Position numbers and translations under genes: made by a program. This document shows positions 26,581-35,242 of a stretch of DNA of 64,000 nt, piece after piece. Source of the DNA: Bradyrhizobium sp. WSM1417. GTDB lineage: Bacteria; Pseudomonadota; Alphaproteobacteria; Rhizobiales; Xanthobacteraceae. Below the pieces are notes generated by a model. That model did no database searches. It had not been told where the DNA came from and saw nothing but the letters and a program-made list of their open reading frames with translations. The DNA lies in the NCBI RefSeq assembly GCF_000515415.1, contig NZ_KI911783.1, positions 1,974,392 through 2,038,391 of the forward strand, given 5' to 3'. Every line of letters starts with the position of its first letter. Within the stretch, counting starts at the first letter, position 1.

Positions 26581-26800
26581 TTCAGGGGCGCAGATCGCTG
26601 GAACGACTATCTCACCGCGCTTGAGAGCCGAACTCCGGTCATTCGAGCGCTCGGGATCACGGACTATTACAACCTCACGACCTATCGGCGCGTTATCGAA
26701 GAGAAAGGCAAAGGCCGTCTTCCGCAATGCGATCTGATTTTCCCCAACTAGAGCTGAGGCTGAAGCTTGGCACCGTAAATTGTCGGGCCGAGGCGCGCGG
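26581..26800 (+). pseudogene. N-terminal fragment of a TrlF-family (PHP/AAA-like) ATPase
   Basis: The plus-strand frame from 26581 reads RGADRWNDYLTALESRTPVIRALGITDYYNLTTYRRVIEEKGKGRLPQCDLIFPN and stops at TAG 26749-26751. One frame over, the expected next piece LELRLKLGTV follows. This matches the part of TrlF-like proteins where the PHP-type domain GITDY...YR and the ELRL strand occur. Everything before and after is missing, so it is a short relic of a once ~1000-residue defence-associated ATPase. Homology is from memory; moderate confidence. Confidence 0.55.
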
Positions 26801-26845
26801 TATGCTTGCGATCTTGGGAGCAAGGCCCGCGCCCTTTTTGATGTC

Positions 26846-27055
26846 ATGACTGATCCCAACTGTCCCATCTGCTTCGGCTTGGGGTTTGTCAGCGAGAACC
26901 ACCCGAACCGAGCCTGGAGCGCAGAGCTCGGCTGCCAATGTGGTGCCGGTGATCCGTGCGTCTGCAACAGGTCGCTTGACATAGACGCAGGAATTGAAAA
27001 GCCGGATGCCAGCCATATCATTGAAGACGCAGGCGTGAAGAAGCGCCGCCATTGA
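26846..27055 (+). CDS. Small cysteine-rich protein
   Basis: 69 residues from ATG 26846: MTDPNCPICFGLGFVSENHPNRAWSAELGCQCGAGDPCVCNRS, with CPIC, CQC and CVC pairs typical of a small zinc ribbon, then IEKPDASHIIEDA. Similar short proteins are common on rhizobial mobile DNA; function unknown. Overlaps no other gene. Confidence 0.55.
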   Translation: MTDPNCPICFGLGFVSENHPNRAWSAELGCQCGAGDPCVCNRSLDIDAGIEKPDASHIIEDAGVKKRRH

Positions 27056-27489
27056 CGGTCAAACAGCGAGCGAAGTGGATCACTTAGCGGCTTGCACCCG
27101 AACACAAGCCAGCCTGTCGACACGTTCGATTGCTCGGACCGTTGACTTCATGCGCTTCTGATCGCGGACACGCAGCAGTCTCGCCAGATTGGTGCGGCCG
27201 TTGAGAGTCTTCGGAACGTGGTCGCGGATGTGAAAGGCTAGATGCCCGTGGGAGGGAATGAGCAGGCCTGAAGGTAATCGGAGGGTGAGTGTCTACCATC
27301 GGGTTGGTTCTCCCCACTTTCCGGCCGATTGCTGCCTGCAGCCTATTGCGCTCAGCCTGCGGTTGTCGAACATACGAGTCGCGCGCGACCCATGACGGCA
27401 TTCGCCGGTGAAAAGCTCGCATATTGGCTGGCAAGGAGAAATACTAGTCGCGAAGGGCACGTAAACGCGATCGATCAAAGGAATTGAGA
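27056..27489. other. Intergenic stretch with a possible minus-strand gene relic
   Basis: The minus strand from about 27265 to the stop at 27080-27082 keeps open a protein-like stretch (HIRDHVPKTLNGRTNLARLL, then KSTVRAIERVDRLACVRV) but has no start codon with support. It may be the 3' end of a lost gene. Nothing else is seen. Confidence 0.35.
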
Positions 27490-28221
27490 GTGGGCTTTTC
27501 TGATAAAAATTCGATCCCTGACCTAGTTGAACTCATTGTTCGCTGTACCCCCAGCGCTGCCGTTGAGGGGCAAAACGAAATTCGCTCGGAGCTTAGGGTG
27601 CAGCCGGCAATGTTGGAGGCTTCTAGTAAGTTGCGCTTCTCCGTCGGTCTGAAGAGATTGATGCTCAGCCTTGATCTAAGCGGGCTTCACGCCGTTCCGG
27701 GATCGCGTCACGGCGAGCCTATAAAGGAGAGTCAAGAGACGCGAGAGCGTACGGTTTCAACCGAGATTTCGGTGGAGAGAAAAAGGACGGGCGGACTCGG
27801 CCTTAAGTTGGCATTGAATTCGGAGCTTTCGGCGAAGACAGACGATTCTCAAGCGATAGCCGAGAAGGGCACCGTGTCGACCACAGAAAAGCAGACCCAC
27901 TATCGTGTAAGAGCGCGTGGAAATTTGACGTGGGAGATTTCAGAACCGCCATGGGAGATGCCGATCCTCGACGGGACCTATCTTAATGATGCTCTCCTGT
28001 TGCGTACATCTTGCCAAGATCGAGCAAATACAAAACGGATCGACTTAACGGCCTACGCCAAGCAAAAGGACATTGTGTTCACGCCGGAGAAGGTGGGCGT
28101 TTTTAGAGGTACCAACGAAAGAAAGCTCCTGCAGGTCCTGCTTTCCAAAGCGTTGGCCGGAAGCGATTCGTTTGCCGGACTGGTGGCTTTCTCTAGATCG
28201 GAAATCGACGTTGAAGACTGA
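27490..28221 (+). CDS. Uncharacterised protein, first gene of an AT-rich pair
   Basis: 243 residues from GTG 27490 (GGAATTGAG upstream; TTG 27484 is an alternative). N-terminal half with alternating strands (FSVGLKRLMLSLDLSG), then a polar, Lys/Glu-rich central part (ESQETRERTVSTEISVERKRTGG, STTEKQTHYRVRARGNLTWEI) and a C-terminal mixed region. No signal peptide, membrane helix or catalytic motif is evident. GC is lower than in the flanking symbiosis genes. Its end overlaps the start of the next gene by about 11 bases, so the two are translated as a unit. No family recognised. Confidence 0.7.
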   Translation: MGFSDKNSIPDLVELIVRCTPSAAVEGQNEIRSELRVQPAMLEASSKLRFSVGLKRLMLSLDLSGLHAVPGSRHGEPIKESQETRERTVSTEISVERKRTGGLGLKLALNSELSAKTDDSQAIAEKGTVSTTEKQTHYRVRARGNLTWEISEPPWEMPILDGTYLNDALLLRTSCQDRANTKRIDLTAYAKQKDIVFTPEKVGVFRGTNERKLLQVLLSKALAGSDSFAGLVAFSRSEIDVED

Positions 28222-29341
28222 AGACACGCTTCAAGCAAGTATCCCCGTTGACGTTCTGCAGTTGGCGGAACGGTTTCTTGATTCTGATCTTGGAAACTTT
28301 GCGGATCAAGTGCGGTTCTTGAATCTCAACCCCGCCCGCGACCTTAGGCATGCTGACCTCGCTGATGTCGACTTGTCAAACTCAGATCTCCGTGGGTTTG
28401 ACTTCACAGATGCAGACTTGCGCGGCGCATTTGGAGTCAATGTGGTGTGGGACGCGAGTACATGCTTCGAGGGCGCACACACAGAAAATTCAGTGTTTAG
28501 CTACCTTCTATCCAAAAAAGAGTTCCTTGAAGCAAATCCCGACTACGCTGATCGAGTAGAACGGCTGCGGAACGAGCACTGGGCGAACGTGATTTTGGCT
28601 GTGGAGGGAATGCTTCGCGCCGATAGAGAATCCGGCAATGCGCTCAAAATTGCAAAAGCCGTCTTTGATGACAGTACAAATCTCACGGTAAAGGCTGAAA
28701 TACTACTCTATTTAGGCCTCGCTGTAGACACTAAGGAGGAACACAAGGCGTTTATCTACCATACGCTGGCACAATTTGAGCAGAAGCCCAGCGTGTTACG
28801 CTCATGCATACGAACGCTTCGTTCTCTCTACGTGCATGATCTCGATGCATTCAATGTTATGACGCGTTTCATCGGCCATTCGGACGAAAAGATAAGCCGG
28901 GAGGCCGCGACTGGTGTGCTTTCCTCAAAACACCTGCTTGACGCTCCGGAGCGCGTTCGGAAAGCTCTGCTGTCGTCTGAGTTTTCCCTAACGCGCCGTG
29001 CTTACGTTGAGAGAGTAGCAAAAATCGAACTCCGCCAGAGCTGCGAGTTGTTGCTAGACACTACCGTCAACGGGTATTTGGACTTCGTCAAACCGATCTC
29101 GAACGATACGATATTGCGGATGTCTCGCCGTTCGCTGATGAATCCATCTTTGGATGGGCTGGAGGCACGGCGTACAATTGCTTCAATGGTGGATCCCAGA
29201 CCGCAAGGGTTTTTAAGCGTGGCGCATGATAGCGTTCTTCTCAGGGCACGCTTGATAAAGAAAGTGTTGGGGACCATTCGAGGCAAATACGGCGTTCCGT
29301 TTCAAACGGAGCAGGCGGCGTTGCCGGATGAGATAATCTAG
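28211..29341 (+). CDS. Pentapeptide-repeat/helical-repeat protein, second gene of the pair
   Basis: 376 residues from TTG 28211, inside the end of the previous gene. Near residues 35-80 it has a short pentapeptide-repeat stretch (RDLRHADLADVDLSNSDLRG, then FDFTDADLRGAF). The remainder is alpha-helical, with blocks resembling HEAT-like repeats (DSTNLTVKAEILLYLGLAVDT, SVLRSCIRTLRSLYVHDLDAFNVM, HSDEKISREAATGVLSSKHLLDAPERVRKALLSSEF). That combination suggests a scaffold or sensor protein rather than an enzyme (inference). AT-rich codon use matches its partner and differs from the nif genes. Function unknown. Confidence 0.75.
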   Translation: MKTEDTLQASIPVDVLQLAERFLDSDLGNFADQVRFLNLNPARDLRHADLADVDLSNSDLRGFDFTDADLRGAFGVNVVWDASTCFEGAHTENSVFSYLLSKKEFLEANPDYADRVERLRNEHWANVILAVEGMLRADRESGNALKIAKAVFDDSTNLTVKAEILLYLGLAVDTKEEHKAFIYHTLAQFEQKPSVLRSCIRTLRSLYVHDLDAFNVMTRFIGHSDEKISREAATGVLSSKHLLDAPERVRKALLSSEFSLTRRAYVERVAKIELRQSCELLLDTTVNGYLDFVKPISNDTILRMSRRSLMNPSLDGLEARRTIASMVDPRPQGFLSVAHDSVLLRARLIKKVLGTIRGKYGVPFQTEQAALPDEII

Positions 29342-29497
29342 AAAGGCGCTCCGCTCGAACTCGGCAGACGTTTCGATACTGGCGACATAAGCGGTCAGAA
29401 GATTAGCTATTTGAGCGACATCTCTGATGTTGTTTGGCGACTTTTCTTCGATCAATCTGTTTCATGCCGATTCCGGCAGGCATAGGGGCAACCGACA

Positions 29498-29728
29498 ATG
29501 CAAAGCATCACCACGCAACTAGCTGCGAAGGAAGATCTGCTCTCTGGTCTAATACAGGAAGGACGGATCAACGTGCCGACTGCCGCCGCCCACATGATGG
29601 ATGCGGAGAGATTGGGAGCAAGCGGAATAGTTCTGGAGCTGCAAGTTCTGGAGCTGCAAGCCAAGCCGCAGCCTCTTCTTGAATTCAAGATTGAGCTGAG
29701 CGGGATTCTGAGCCTTGAGCCTGCATAA
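29498..29728 (+). CDS. Small uncharacterised protein with an internal tandem repeat
   Basis: 76 residues: LAAKEDLLSGLIQEGRINVPTAAAHMMDAERLG, then VLELQVLELQ encoded by two copies of a 15-bp unit (29630-29644 and 29645-29659). It ends one base before the ATG of the next gene, which supports an operon. No family known; coding status moderate. Confidence 0.4.
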   Translation: MQSITTQLAAKEDLLSGLIQEGRINVPTAAAHMMDAERLGASGIVLELQVLELQAKPQPLLEFKIELSGILSLEPA

Positions 29729-29729
29729 C

Positions 29730-30191
29730 ATGGATGATCGCGATCATTGGGAGGAACCACATACAAATTATCCGAAGGACGAACTCAAGGATGGCTGCGT
29801 CGCGCTGTATCAGTCAGAAAAGGCATGCGGTACTGAGATGCGCGCAATCATTGGAGCGCTGCAGGAGCACATCGAGCGCGAGGAAGAGAGGCTTAGACAC
29901 GAGCAGGAGCAAAACTATCGGCGCTGGAGAGAGGAGGAACGGGTCAAACTGGAACTGCGGTTTCTCTCGGGTGCGGATTGTAGTTGGACCCAAATCGATA
30001 AATCCGAAGCGTTCTATTGTCGCCGCAATGGCCGTACGTTCCGCATCGCACAGGGCAAAGACAAGCGCTGGACGCTGTATCGTGTTGAAGAGATCGGCGA
30101 CAAGGGTGAGTTGCTCGGCACTTATCAAGGTCGCGGTGATGCGAACAAGGCACTGAAGACGATTGCTTACGCTCCCGAGCCACAACGTTGA
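29730..30191 (+). CDS. Uncharacterised coiled-coil protein
   Basis: 153 residues from ATG 29730. A Glu/Arg-rich probable coiled coil (EHIEREEERLRHEQEQNYRRWREEERVKLEL) is followed by a compact basic/aromatic domain (CSWTQIDKSEAFYCRRNGRTFRIAQGKDKRWTLYRVEEIGDKG, TYQGRGDANKALKTIAY). The latter looks like a small DNA-binding or phage-type domain, but I cannot name it. Follows the previous small gene directly. Confidence 0.6.
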   Translation: MDDRDHWEEPHTNYPKDELKDGCVALYQSEKACGTEMRAIIGALQEHIEREEERLRHEQEQNYRRWREEERVKLELRFLSGADCSWTQIDKSEAFYCRRNGRTFRIAQGKDKRWTLYRVEEIGDKGELLGTYQGRGDANKALKTIAYAPEPQR

Positions 30192-30204
30192 CCAGCGAGG
30201 CGGC

Positions 30205-32455
30205 TCAACACCATGGTAGGCAGATTCGAGCGCCGTTTATCGATCCAACCTGGATAGAAGGGGGAGCGTTGTTAGCCAGGAACTTAACCACTTCGAGGGG
30301 CACATTTATCACTTGGCCGACCACCGTGTCGGAGTGAATGTCCTGTCCGAGGACATTACGAAAGAACTTACGTATCTCGTTGTTCTCCCCAAAACAGCGA
30401 CCGGATCCGAATTTGTCAGATTGGCACTGCTGGAACTCCTTGAACACCAGCAATCCGCCCGTGCATACTGCATAAGAGGACAAGTCAACGCTCCGTGTTG
30501 CACACTGAACCGCAATCCGCTGTTCAGGGGTCAATCCATCTCCGGCCATGCATGTCGCGGTGCCGAGATTGAATCCACCATTTGCAGCAGCACAGGTTGC
30601 CAGCTTGCCTGCGTCCCCAGGAAGGTTCACGGCGCTTTTACCAGCGACGCAAGCTCCGAACGATTGCCAACTATCGCTAGCGTTCGCGGCGCAAGAAATT
30701 CCATTCTTGAGAGCGGGAGGGATGGCCTTCTTTCCATCGGCGAAGCACAAAAAAGAGTCCGCCCAGTTGCCTCGATTTTGCTGGACACAGGCGAGGGCGG
30801 CAGCCTGGTCAGCGTTACCAGATGGAAAGCACTTAGCAAGCGACGCGTTCTGTGGATCTGTTCTCAATCGGTAAAAACATTGGAAGGTGCTCGACACCCC
30901 TCGGTGGCAGGACGTTCACCGAAGTGCACGCGACAATTTCTTTCGGGGTCTTTCCAGCATTTAACACGCACTCGGTTTGTTGTTTGACGCGGCTGTCTGA
31001 AATTCCATCGAGAAGGCACTTTTTCATCTCGACTTCGAGAATTCCCTGATGCCTTCGCGGCCCTTAGGCAATCAATCATCTTCGCATTTGCGGGATTGGC
31101 ATTCGCTCTCACAACGCAAAGCGACGCCTCGCTTGGGTCATTCCGATTTTGGCTGAGGCAAGTACCTGCGATCTGCTCAAAATCACCCATTGTGGTGGTG
31201 ACCGCAACCGCAAATTTTGGCAGCGCAAGTGCACGCTGTTCGACCTCTTCGGCATTATACCTGATCATGCTCGCAATCGAAGCAAACGCCTTTTCCGATG
31301 GGTCGGCTAGACATCGTTTACCCATCAAGCAATCTTGAACAACCTGCGCGGACGAAGCATCAAGCTTGTACCCAGCGCAACCACCGATGAGAGTTGGATC
31401 TCCGGTTCCTCGAAACCGAGCGCATTCGGTTATACGTGCGCGCGCGATATCGTCCGACCATTGCTTGAAGCTCGCTAGCGGTCTTTTGATGGTTTGGACT
31501 GTGGACCGGACCGCCCCAGACGCATCTGTCGTGAAGCTCGCAAATTCAAGCTGGTCTGTATTACGAAGTTGAGCTAGCGCTCGACCGGGCGCAGCGGTGG
31601 CCGCGAGTACCTGCCGCCCTTGAGCCATGGATAGCCTCATCATGGAGGGGGCAACGTAAGTTATGTTCGGTTTCTTGCGATTGGCTAAGGCTAACGATTC
31701 AAATTGAGTCAGCAAAACGTCTGCTGTCGGCTCATTAGGCCACAACTGTTTACCACTGTAGGCTTCGAGCAGATTTGCATCAGCGGGTATGGCCTGCCCG
31801 GTATCGTCAAGCGCCTCCCAACGATTGACAATTGCAGGGTTAGTTCGAGACAGCCATTCAAACAATTTTTCGAATCGAGTTGTATCGCCTGCGCTGTCTG
31901 TTTCGCACCCGTGCTGATTTCCGTTACAAACTCGCAACGTAAAGACGATGCTGAAGCCCGGCGCGGGAGGCTGGTACTCTCGCAAGCAAATCCTCATTCG
32001 AAACTTGAATTGGTCCTGCGCGAATTTGATAGTGGCAGAAAGACGGTCATTCAAATATTTGACGCGTTGCTCGATGGTTGAGCGATTCACTTCTCGGTTC
32101 TGGCCGATAGGAAGTAGTCGAATCTGATCCTCAATGGTGGAAAAAGGTTGGATATCGTCGTCAAATGTTTCGGTGATTACCTTTGCTGCTTCATTAAGTG
32201 ACGCTGAGACGCACGACGTTACGCTTTCGGCAATCGAAACGGGAAGCACGGGCCCTACGCCTGCAATTACCCCACTCTGTAAGCGGGTGATCGCGTTTCT
32301 GTCAGACCGACGACGGCCCGGGTCAGCGTCTTTTCTTGCCATACTTGAACAGCAGCATAAACGTCACTTGATGAGAGAAAAAATGCGCTGACAAGAACGA
32401 TAAATAAAACCAGGGAAACCGTAGGGTTCCGGCGTCCGAATAAAAGACGTTTCAT
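30205..32455 (-). pseudogene. Frameshifted secreted cysteine-repeat protein
   Basis: Four minus-strand frames join into one ~745-residue protein. It starts at ATG 32455 with a signal peptide (TVSLVLFIVLVSAFFLSSSDVYA). It shifts at an A3 run near 32296-32298 into a long frame (helical, then CARFRGTGDPTLIGGCAGYKLDA, VVQDCLMGKRCLAD). It shifts again at GGG near 31044-31046 to EMKKCLLDGISDSRVKQQTECVLNAGKTPKEIVAC, and at GGGG near 30897-30900 to the C-terminal part (ALACVQQNRGNWADSFLCFADGKK, FGACVAGKSAVN, CMAGDGLTPEQRIAVQCA). Correcting one base at each of the three runs gives an unbroken reading frame. The C-terminal half is an array of paired-Cys repeats. Family unknown. Confidence 0.7.
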
Positions 32456-32921
32456 TGAAATGCGCCCCTGCCTTCCGTCTACCTTAGGTTGGCGAAAAAA
32501 TTGATGTCAAGAGACTCCCTCGAAATACGGTCATTTCGCTGGGGCGAAACTTTCGGCTTGGGAGACCAGCCCACTCTCATTTCTCGCGGCAAAAGAAGAG
32601 ATGCGGGGTGAACGGCGAGAGTTGCTGCCTGCCAAGTCAGTGCCCGATATGCGATGCCATCTCCATAGCTCATTGCGCCCACCCGAGCCGCCCAGGGCTG
32701 GTGAGGCTCAACGTTTTTCGCAACGTCTATTGACGGGAGAAAAATGGCTCGCTTACAATGAAAGGTAGTTTATCTTGGACGGCATCGATTGGTGCGCCTC
32801 GCGCTGCTGCTGAAGGACTGTTCAGCCGCAGAGATCGGATCGTGCGGTTGTCCGCCAACTCCGTAGCTTGGAGTGATGTTATCAAGTAGGTTTTTGTTCA
32901 GAACGTTGTGAGGGGGAGAAT
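32456..32921. other. Intergenic region between divergent genes
   Basis: No gene recognised; probably holds the promoters for the Cys-repeat gene (minus) and the lysozyme gene (plus). Confidence 0.4.
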
Positions 32922-33851
32922 ATGAAAACGCAGCTCACAATTTGTTTGGCTTGGGTTGCAGCGTGCACGGCTGCCAGCACTCCGTGTTCTGCGGAGGAAG
33001 AGTTTTCCAGACAACAACTCTTCTCTGTAATTAGGAACGTGGAAGCGAACATCGACCCCTTCAGCTTGCCGTCCAAATTCAAATTTCCTGACAATGCCAG
33101 GGCAAGCTCAACATTTGGAGTGGATTTCTCACATCACCAAGAAGACGCCTGCAAATGCGAGTACGACTGGGGTGGCATTTACGATCAAAAGGTGCAGTTT
33201 GTGTATTTAAAAGCGACACAGGGTCTTTCATATGTTGATCCTTCGCTGAAGACAAATCTTCCCAGGGTACAGAAAACACGTATAGAAGCTGGCGCTTATC
33301 ACTTCCTCTCGTCGGCGGACGATGCGACGGCGCAAGCAGACTTCTTCTTGAAAACCGTTCAACCATTTGGGGCGTTAAAGCTTCCGTCGAGCTTGGATCT
33401 CGAATGGGATGCCGGTCCGATGCGAGACGATTGCCCTAATGACGCTGTGATCAAGATTCGAAAAGCCGCGGACGAGGTCGTGCTTAGGTGCGATAAATGG
33501 AGCTTCTTGTCGGCAGACGAGATTATTGAGCGGGTCAACCGGTGGCTAGATAAAGTTAAGTTAAGTGAAAAGCGCGATCCGGTGCTCTACACTTCGGCCG
33601 CATGGTGGCGCGCGCGAATAGGGAAGCGAGACCGAGCGAAAGAAATTAGTACGCCGATCTTTTGGGTTGCCGACTATTCAGGTAACGGTTTGGCGACCGA
33701 GAAACCAGGAACGCCGCCTGGTGCTGAATGGACCTTATGGCAATTTACGGATGCCGCCGCTTTGCCTCAAGTAAGATCGACAATTCACATAGATGCATCG
33801 ATCTTTGATGGTTCAATCGACAAATTGCATTCAGTGCTTCACGTAAATTGA
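32922..33851 (+). CDS. Secreted GH25-type lysozyme (muramidase)
   Basis: 309 residues with a signal peptide (TQLTICLAWVAACTAASTPCSA). GH25 blocks follow in order: FGVDFSHHQ with the first catalytic-side Asp, VQFVYLKATQGLSYVDP, EAGAYHFLSSADDATAQADFF, LDLEWD (the catalytic acid pair region), PVLYTSAAWW, FWVADYSGNG, WTLWQFTD and the final Asp in IDASIFDG. A longer insertion follows LDLEWD (RDDCPNDAVIKIRKAADE). It would cleave peptidoglycan beta-1,4 links outside the cytoplasm. A GGGGGAG ribosome site precedes ATG 32922. The protease gene follows after 10 bases, so the two form a secreted pair. Confidence 0.85.
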   Translation: MKTQLTICLAWVAACTAASTPCSAEEEFSRQQLFSVIRNVEANIDPFSLPSKFKFPDNARASSTFGVDFSHHQEDACKCEYDWGGIYDQKVQFVYLKATQGLSYVDPSLKTNLPRVQKTRIEAGAYHFLSSADDATAQADFFLKTVQPFGALKLPSSLDLEWDAGPMRDDCPNDAVIKIRKAADEVVLRCDKWSFLSADEIIERVNRWLDKVKLSEKRDPVLYTSAAWWRARIGKRDRAKEISTPIFWVADYSGNGLATEKPGTPPGAEWTLWQFTDAAALPQVRSTIHIDASIFDGSIDKLHSVLHVN

Positions 33852-33861
33852 CGGACGGCAA

Positions 33862-34872
33862 ATGCGCAAAAGACCTTTCTTTTCGTGCGAGTGTGTCAGG
33901 CGTTTGATCGCATTGATAGTCTTGGCTTGGTCCGGTGCTATCCCCGGCAGCGCAAAAGCTGACCTCACAGACCTGTCTGCTAAAGCAGCCAGGACTACGG
34001 TCTACATCTCCACCACCTTTGTTGATCAAAAGACAGGGGACACCAAAACAGAAATCGGTAGTGGGTTTTTAGTTTCTGCCGAAGGAGACATTCTGACCGA
34101 CTATCATGTCATTGCGGATTGGCTGGCGGGAACTGATGCGCAAAAGGAGAAGTATCCACTGAAGATCCGGATCGGCAGCAAATTCAGCGCTGAGATCCCT
34201 GCGGTATTTGAAACGGGTGACCCGCGCGACGATTTCGCGCTTTTACGTGCTCTTGGTCTAAGTGAACCACCGTTCGCACCGATATGCTTCAACCCAAATG
34301 TGCAGTCAGGTTCATTCATCTTTGCCTTTGGTTATCCCAATGACCGCGAGCTCGCGCCGATTCCTGGCACTTTTAACAACCTCAACGGCGACAAGAACCG
34401 GTGGTTAGCAACTATCCCGGTGGCGAGAGGAATGAGCGGTGGTCCAGTTTACAACGAAAAAGGGTTCGTGATCGGGCTGATAAACGGAGGAGCCGATCCG
34501 ACGACGAGCTTGATAACACCTATTCGTTGGGCAAAGTCGGCAATCGAAAACAGAACGACTGCTCGCCCTGCGTGCTATCGCTTCTGTAGAACTCCCGAGA
34601 ATGGAGTGGAAGGGTGGGGAAACACAAGCCCCTGGTCTGGTACCACCGAATGGCTTTCGGGCGGGCATAATCAAACTGAAGCGTGCGGCAGGCTACAGCA
34701 ACAATACATCGCATCGCATCCTGGCCAGGCGCTGGATATCGTTCAAACCTCTGAGACTAGCCAGAAAGACTTTCTCGGCCATGTGACCTATCAATATATT
34801 TGCAATGGAGTGGTGAAATTGAATCCGGTCTATGCGCTAAAGGATTCGCCAGCGTGTGGACTGGAGCAATAG
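33862..34872 (+). CDS. Secreted trypsin-like serine protease
   Basis: 336 residues. Signal peptide (LIALIVLAWSGAIPGSAKA). The S1-type triad is visible: His in ILTDYHVIADW, Asp in DPRDDFALLRA and Ser in ARGMSGGPVYNEKG. The C-terminal ~110 residues after the protease fold carry cysteines and aromatics (CYRFCRTPENGVEGWGNTSPW, ACGRLQQQYIASHPGQ, YICNGV), probably a small disulfide-bonded domain. Cotranscribed with the lysozyme gene. Possible roles: wall remodelling or attack on competitors (inference). Confidence 0.85.
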   Translation: MRKRPFFSCECVRRLIALIVLAWSGAIPGSAKADLTDLSAKAARTTVYISTTFVDQKTGDTKTEIGSGFLVSAEGDILTDYHVIADWLAGTDAQKEKYPLKIRIGSKFSAEIPAVFETGDPRDDFALLRALGLSEPPFAPICFNPNVQSGSFIFAFGYPNDRELAPIPGTFNNLNGDKNRWLATIPVARGMSGGPVYNEKGFVIGLINGGADPTTSLITPIRWAKSAIENRTTARPACYRFCRTPENGVEGWGNTSPWSGTTEWLSGGHNQTEACGRLQQQYIASHPGQALDIVQTSETSQKDFLGHVTYQYICNGVVKLNPVYALKDSPACGLEQ

Positions 34873-35242
34873 ACGGGAGGATCGACATCCAGTCGACTGC
34901 AACCAGTTTAGTGTATTTGTAGCGAGTTGGCACGTGCACATAACCCCAAGAATTAATTGCCCGGCTTGCCCTCTCCTTTTATCTCGACCGCAACCCTCCT
35001 GTTACGCCGATGTGTGAGCGCTTGGGTTGTTTCTAACTACCGTGTTGGGACCAGCGACGGCTCCCATTTCGCACTGCCTTGCTCGCCTGCGATTGCATGA
35101 AACGTGATGCTGATTTGTACATCTACCGATCTCGCCCTTTCCTCATTACGCTAATATTAACCACGTCGAGTTCGCCTCAAGCCACCCCTCGCTCGTCGGC
35201 CTAGGAGAACAGAATTGCGAACGAAGTTAAAGATGTATTGGT
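34873..35242. other. Intergenic stretch before IS3, nothing recognisable
   Basis: No gene or RNA recognised. Confidence 0.4.
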
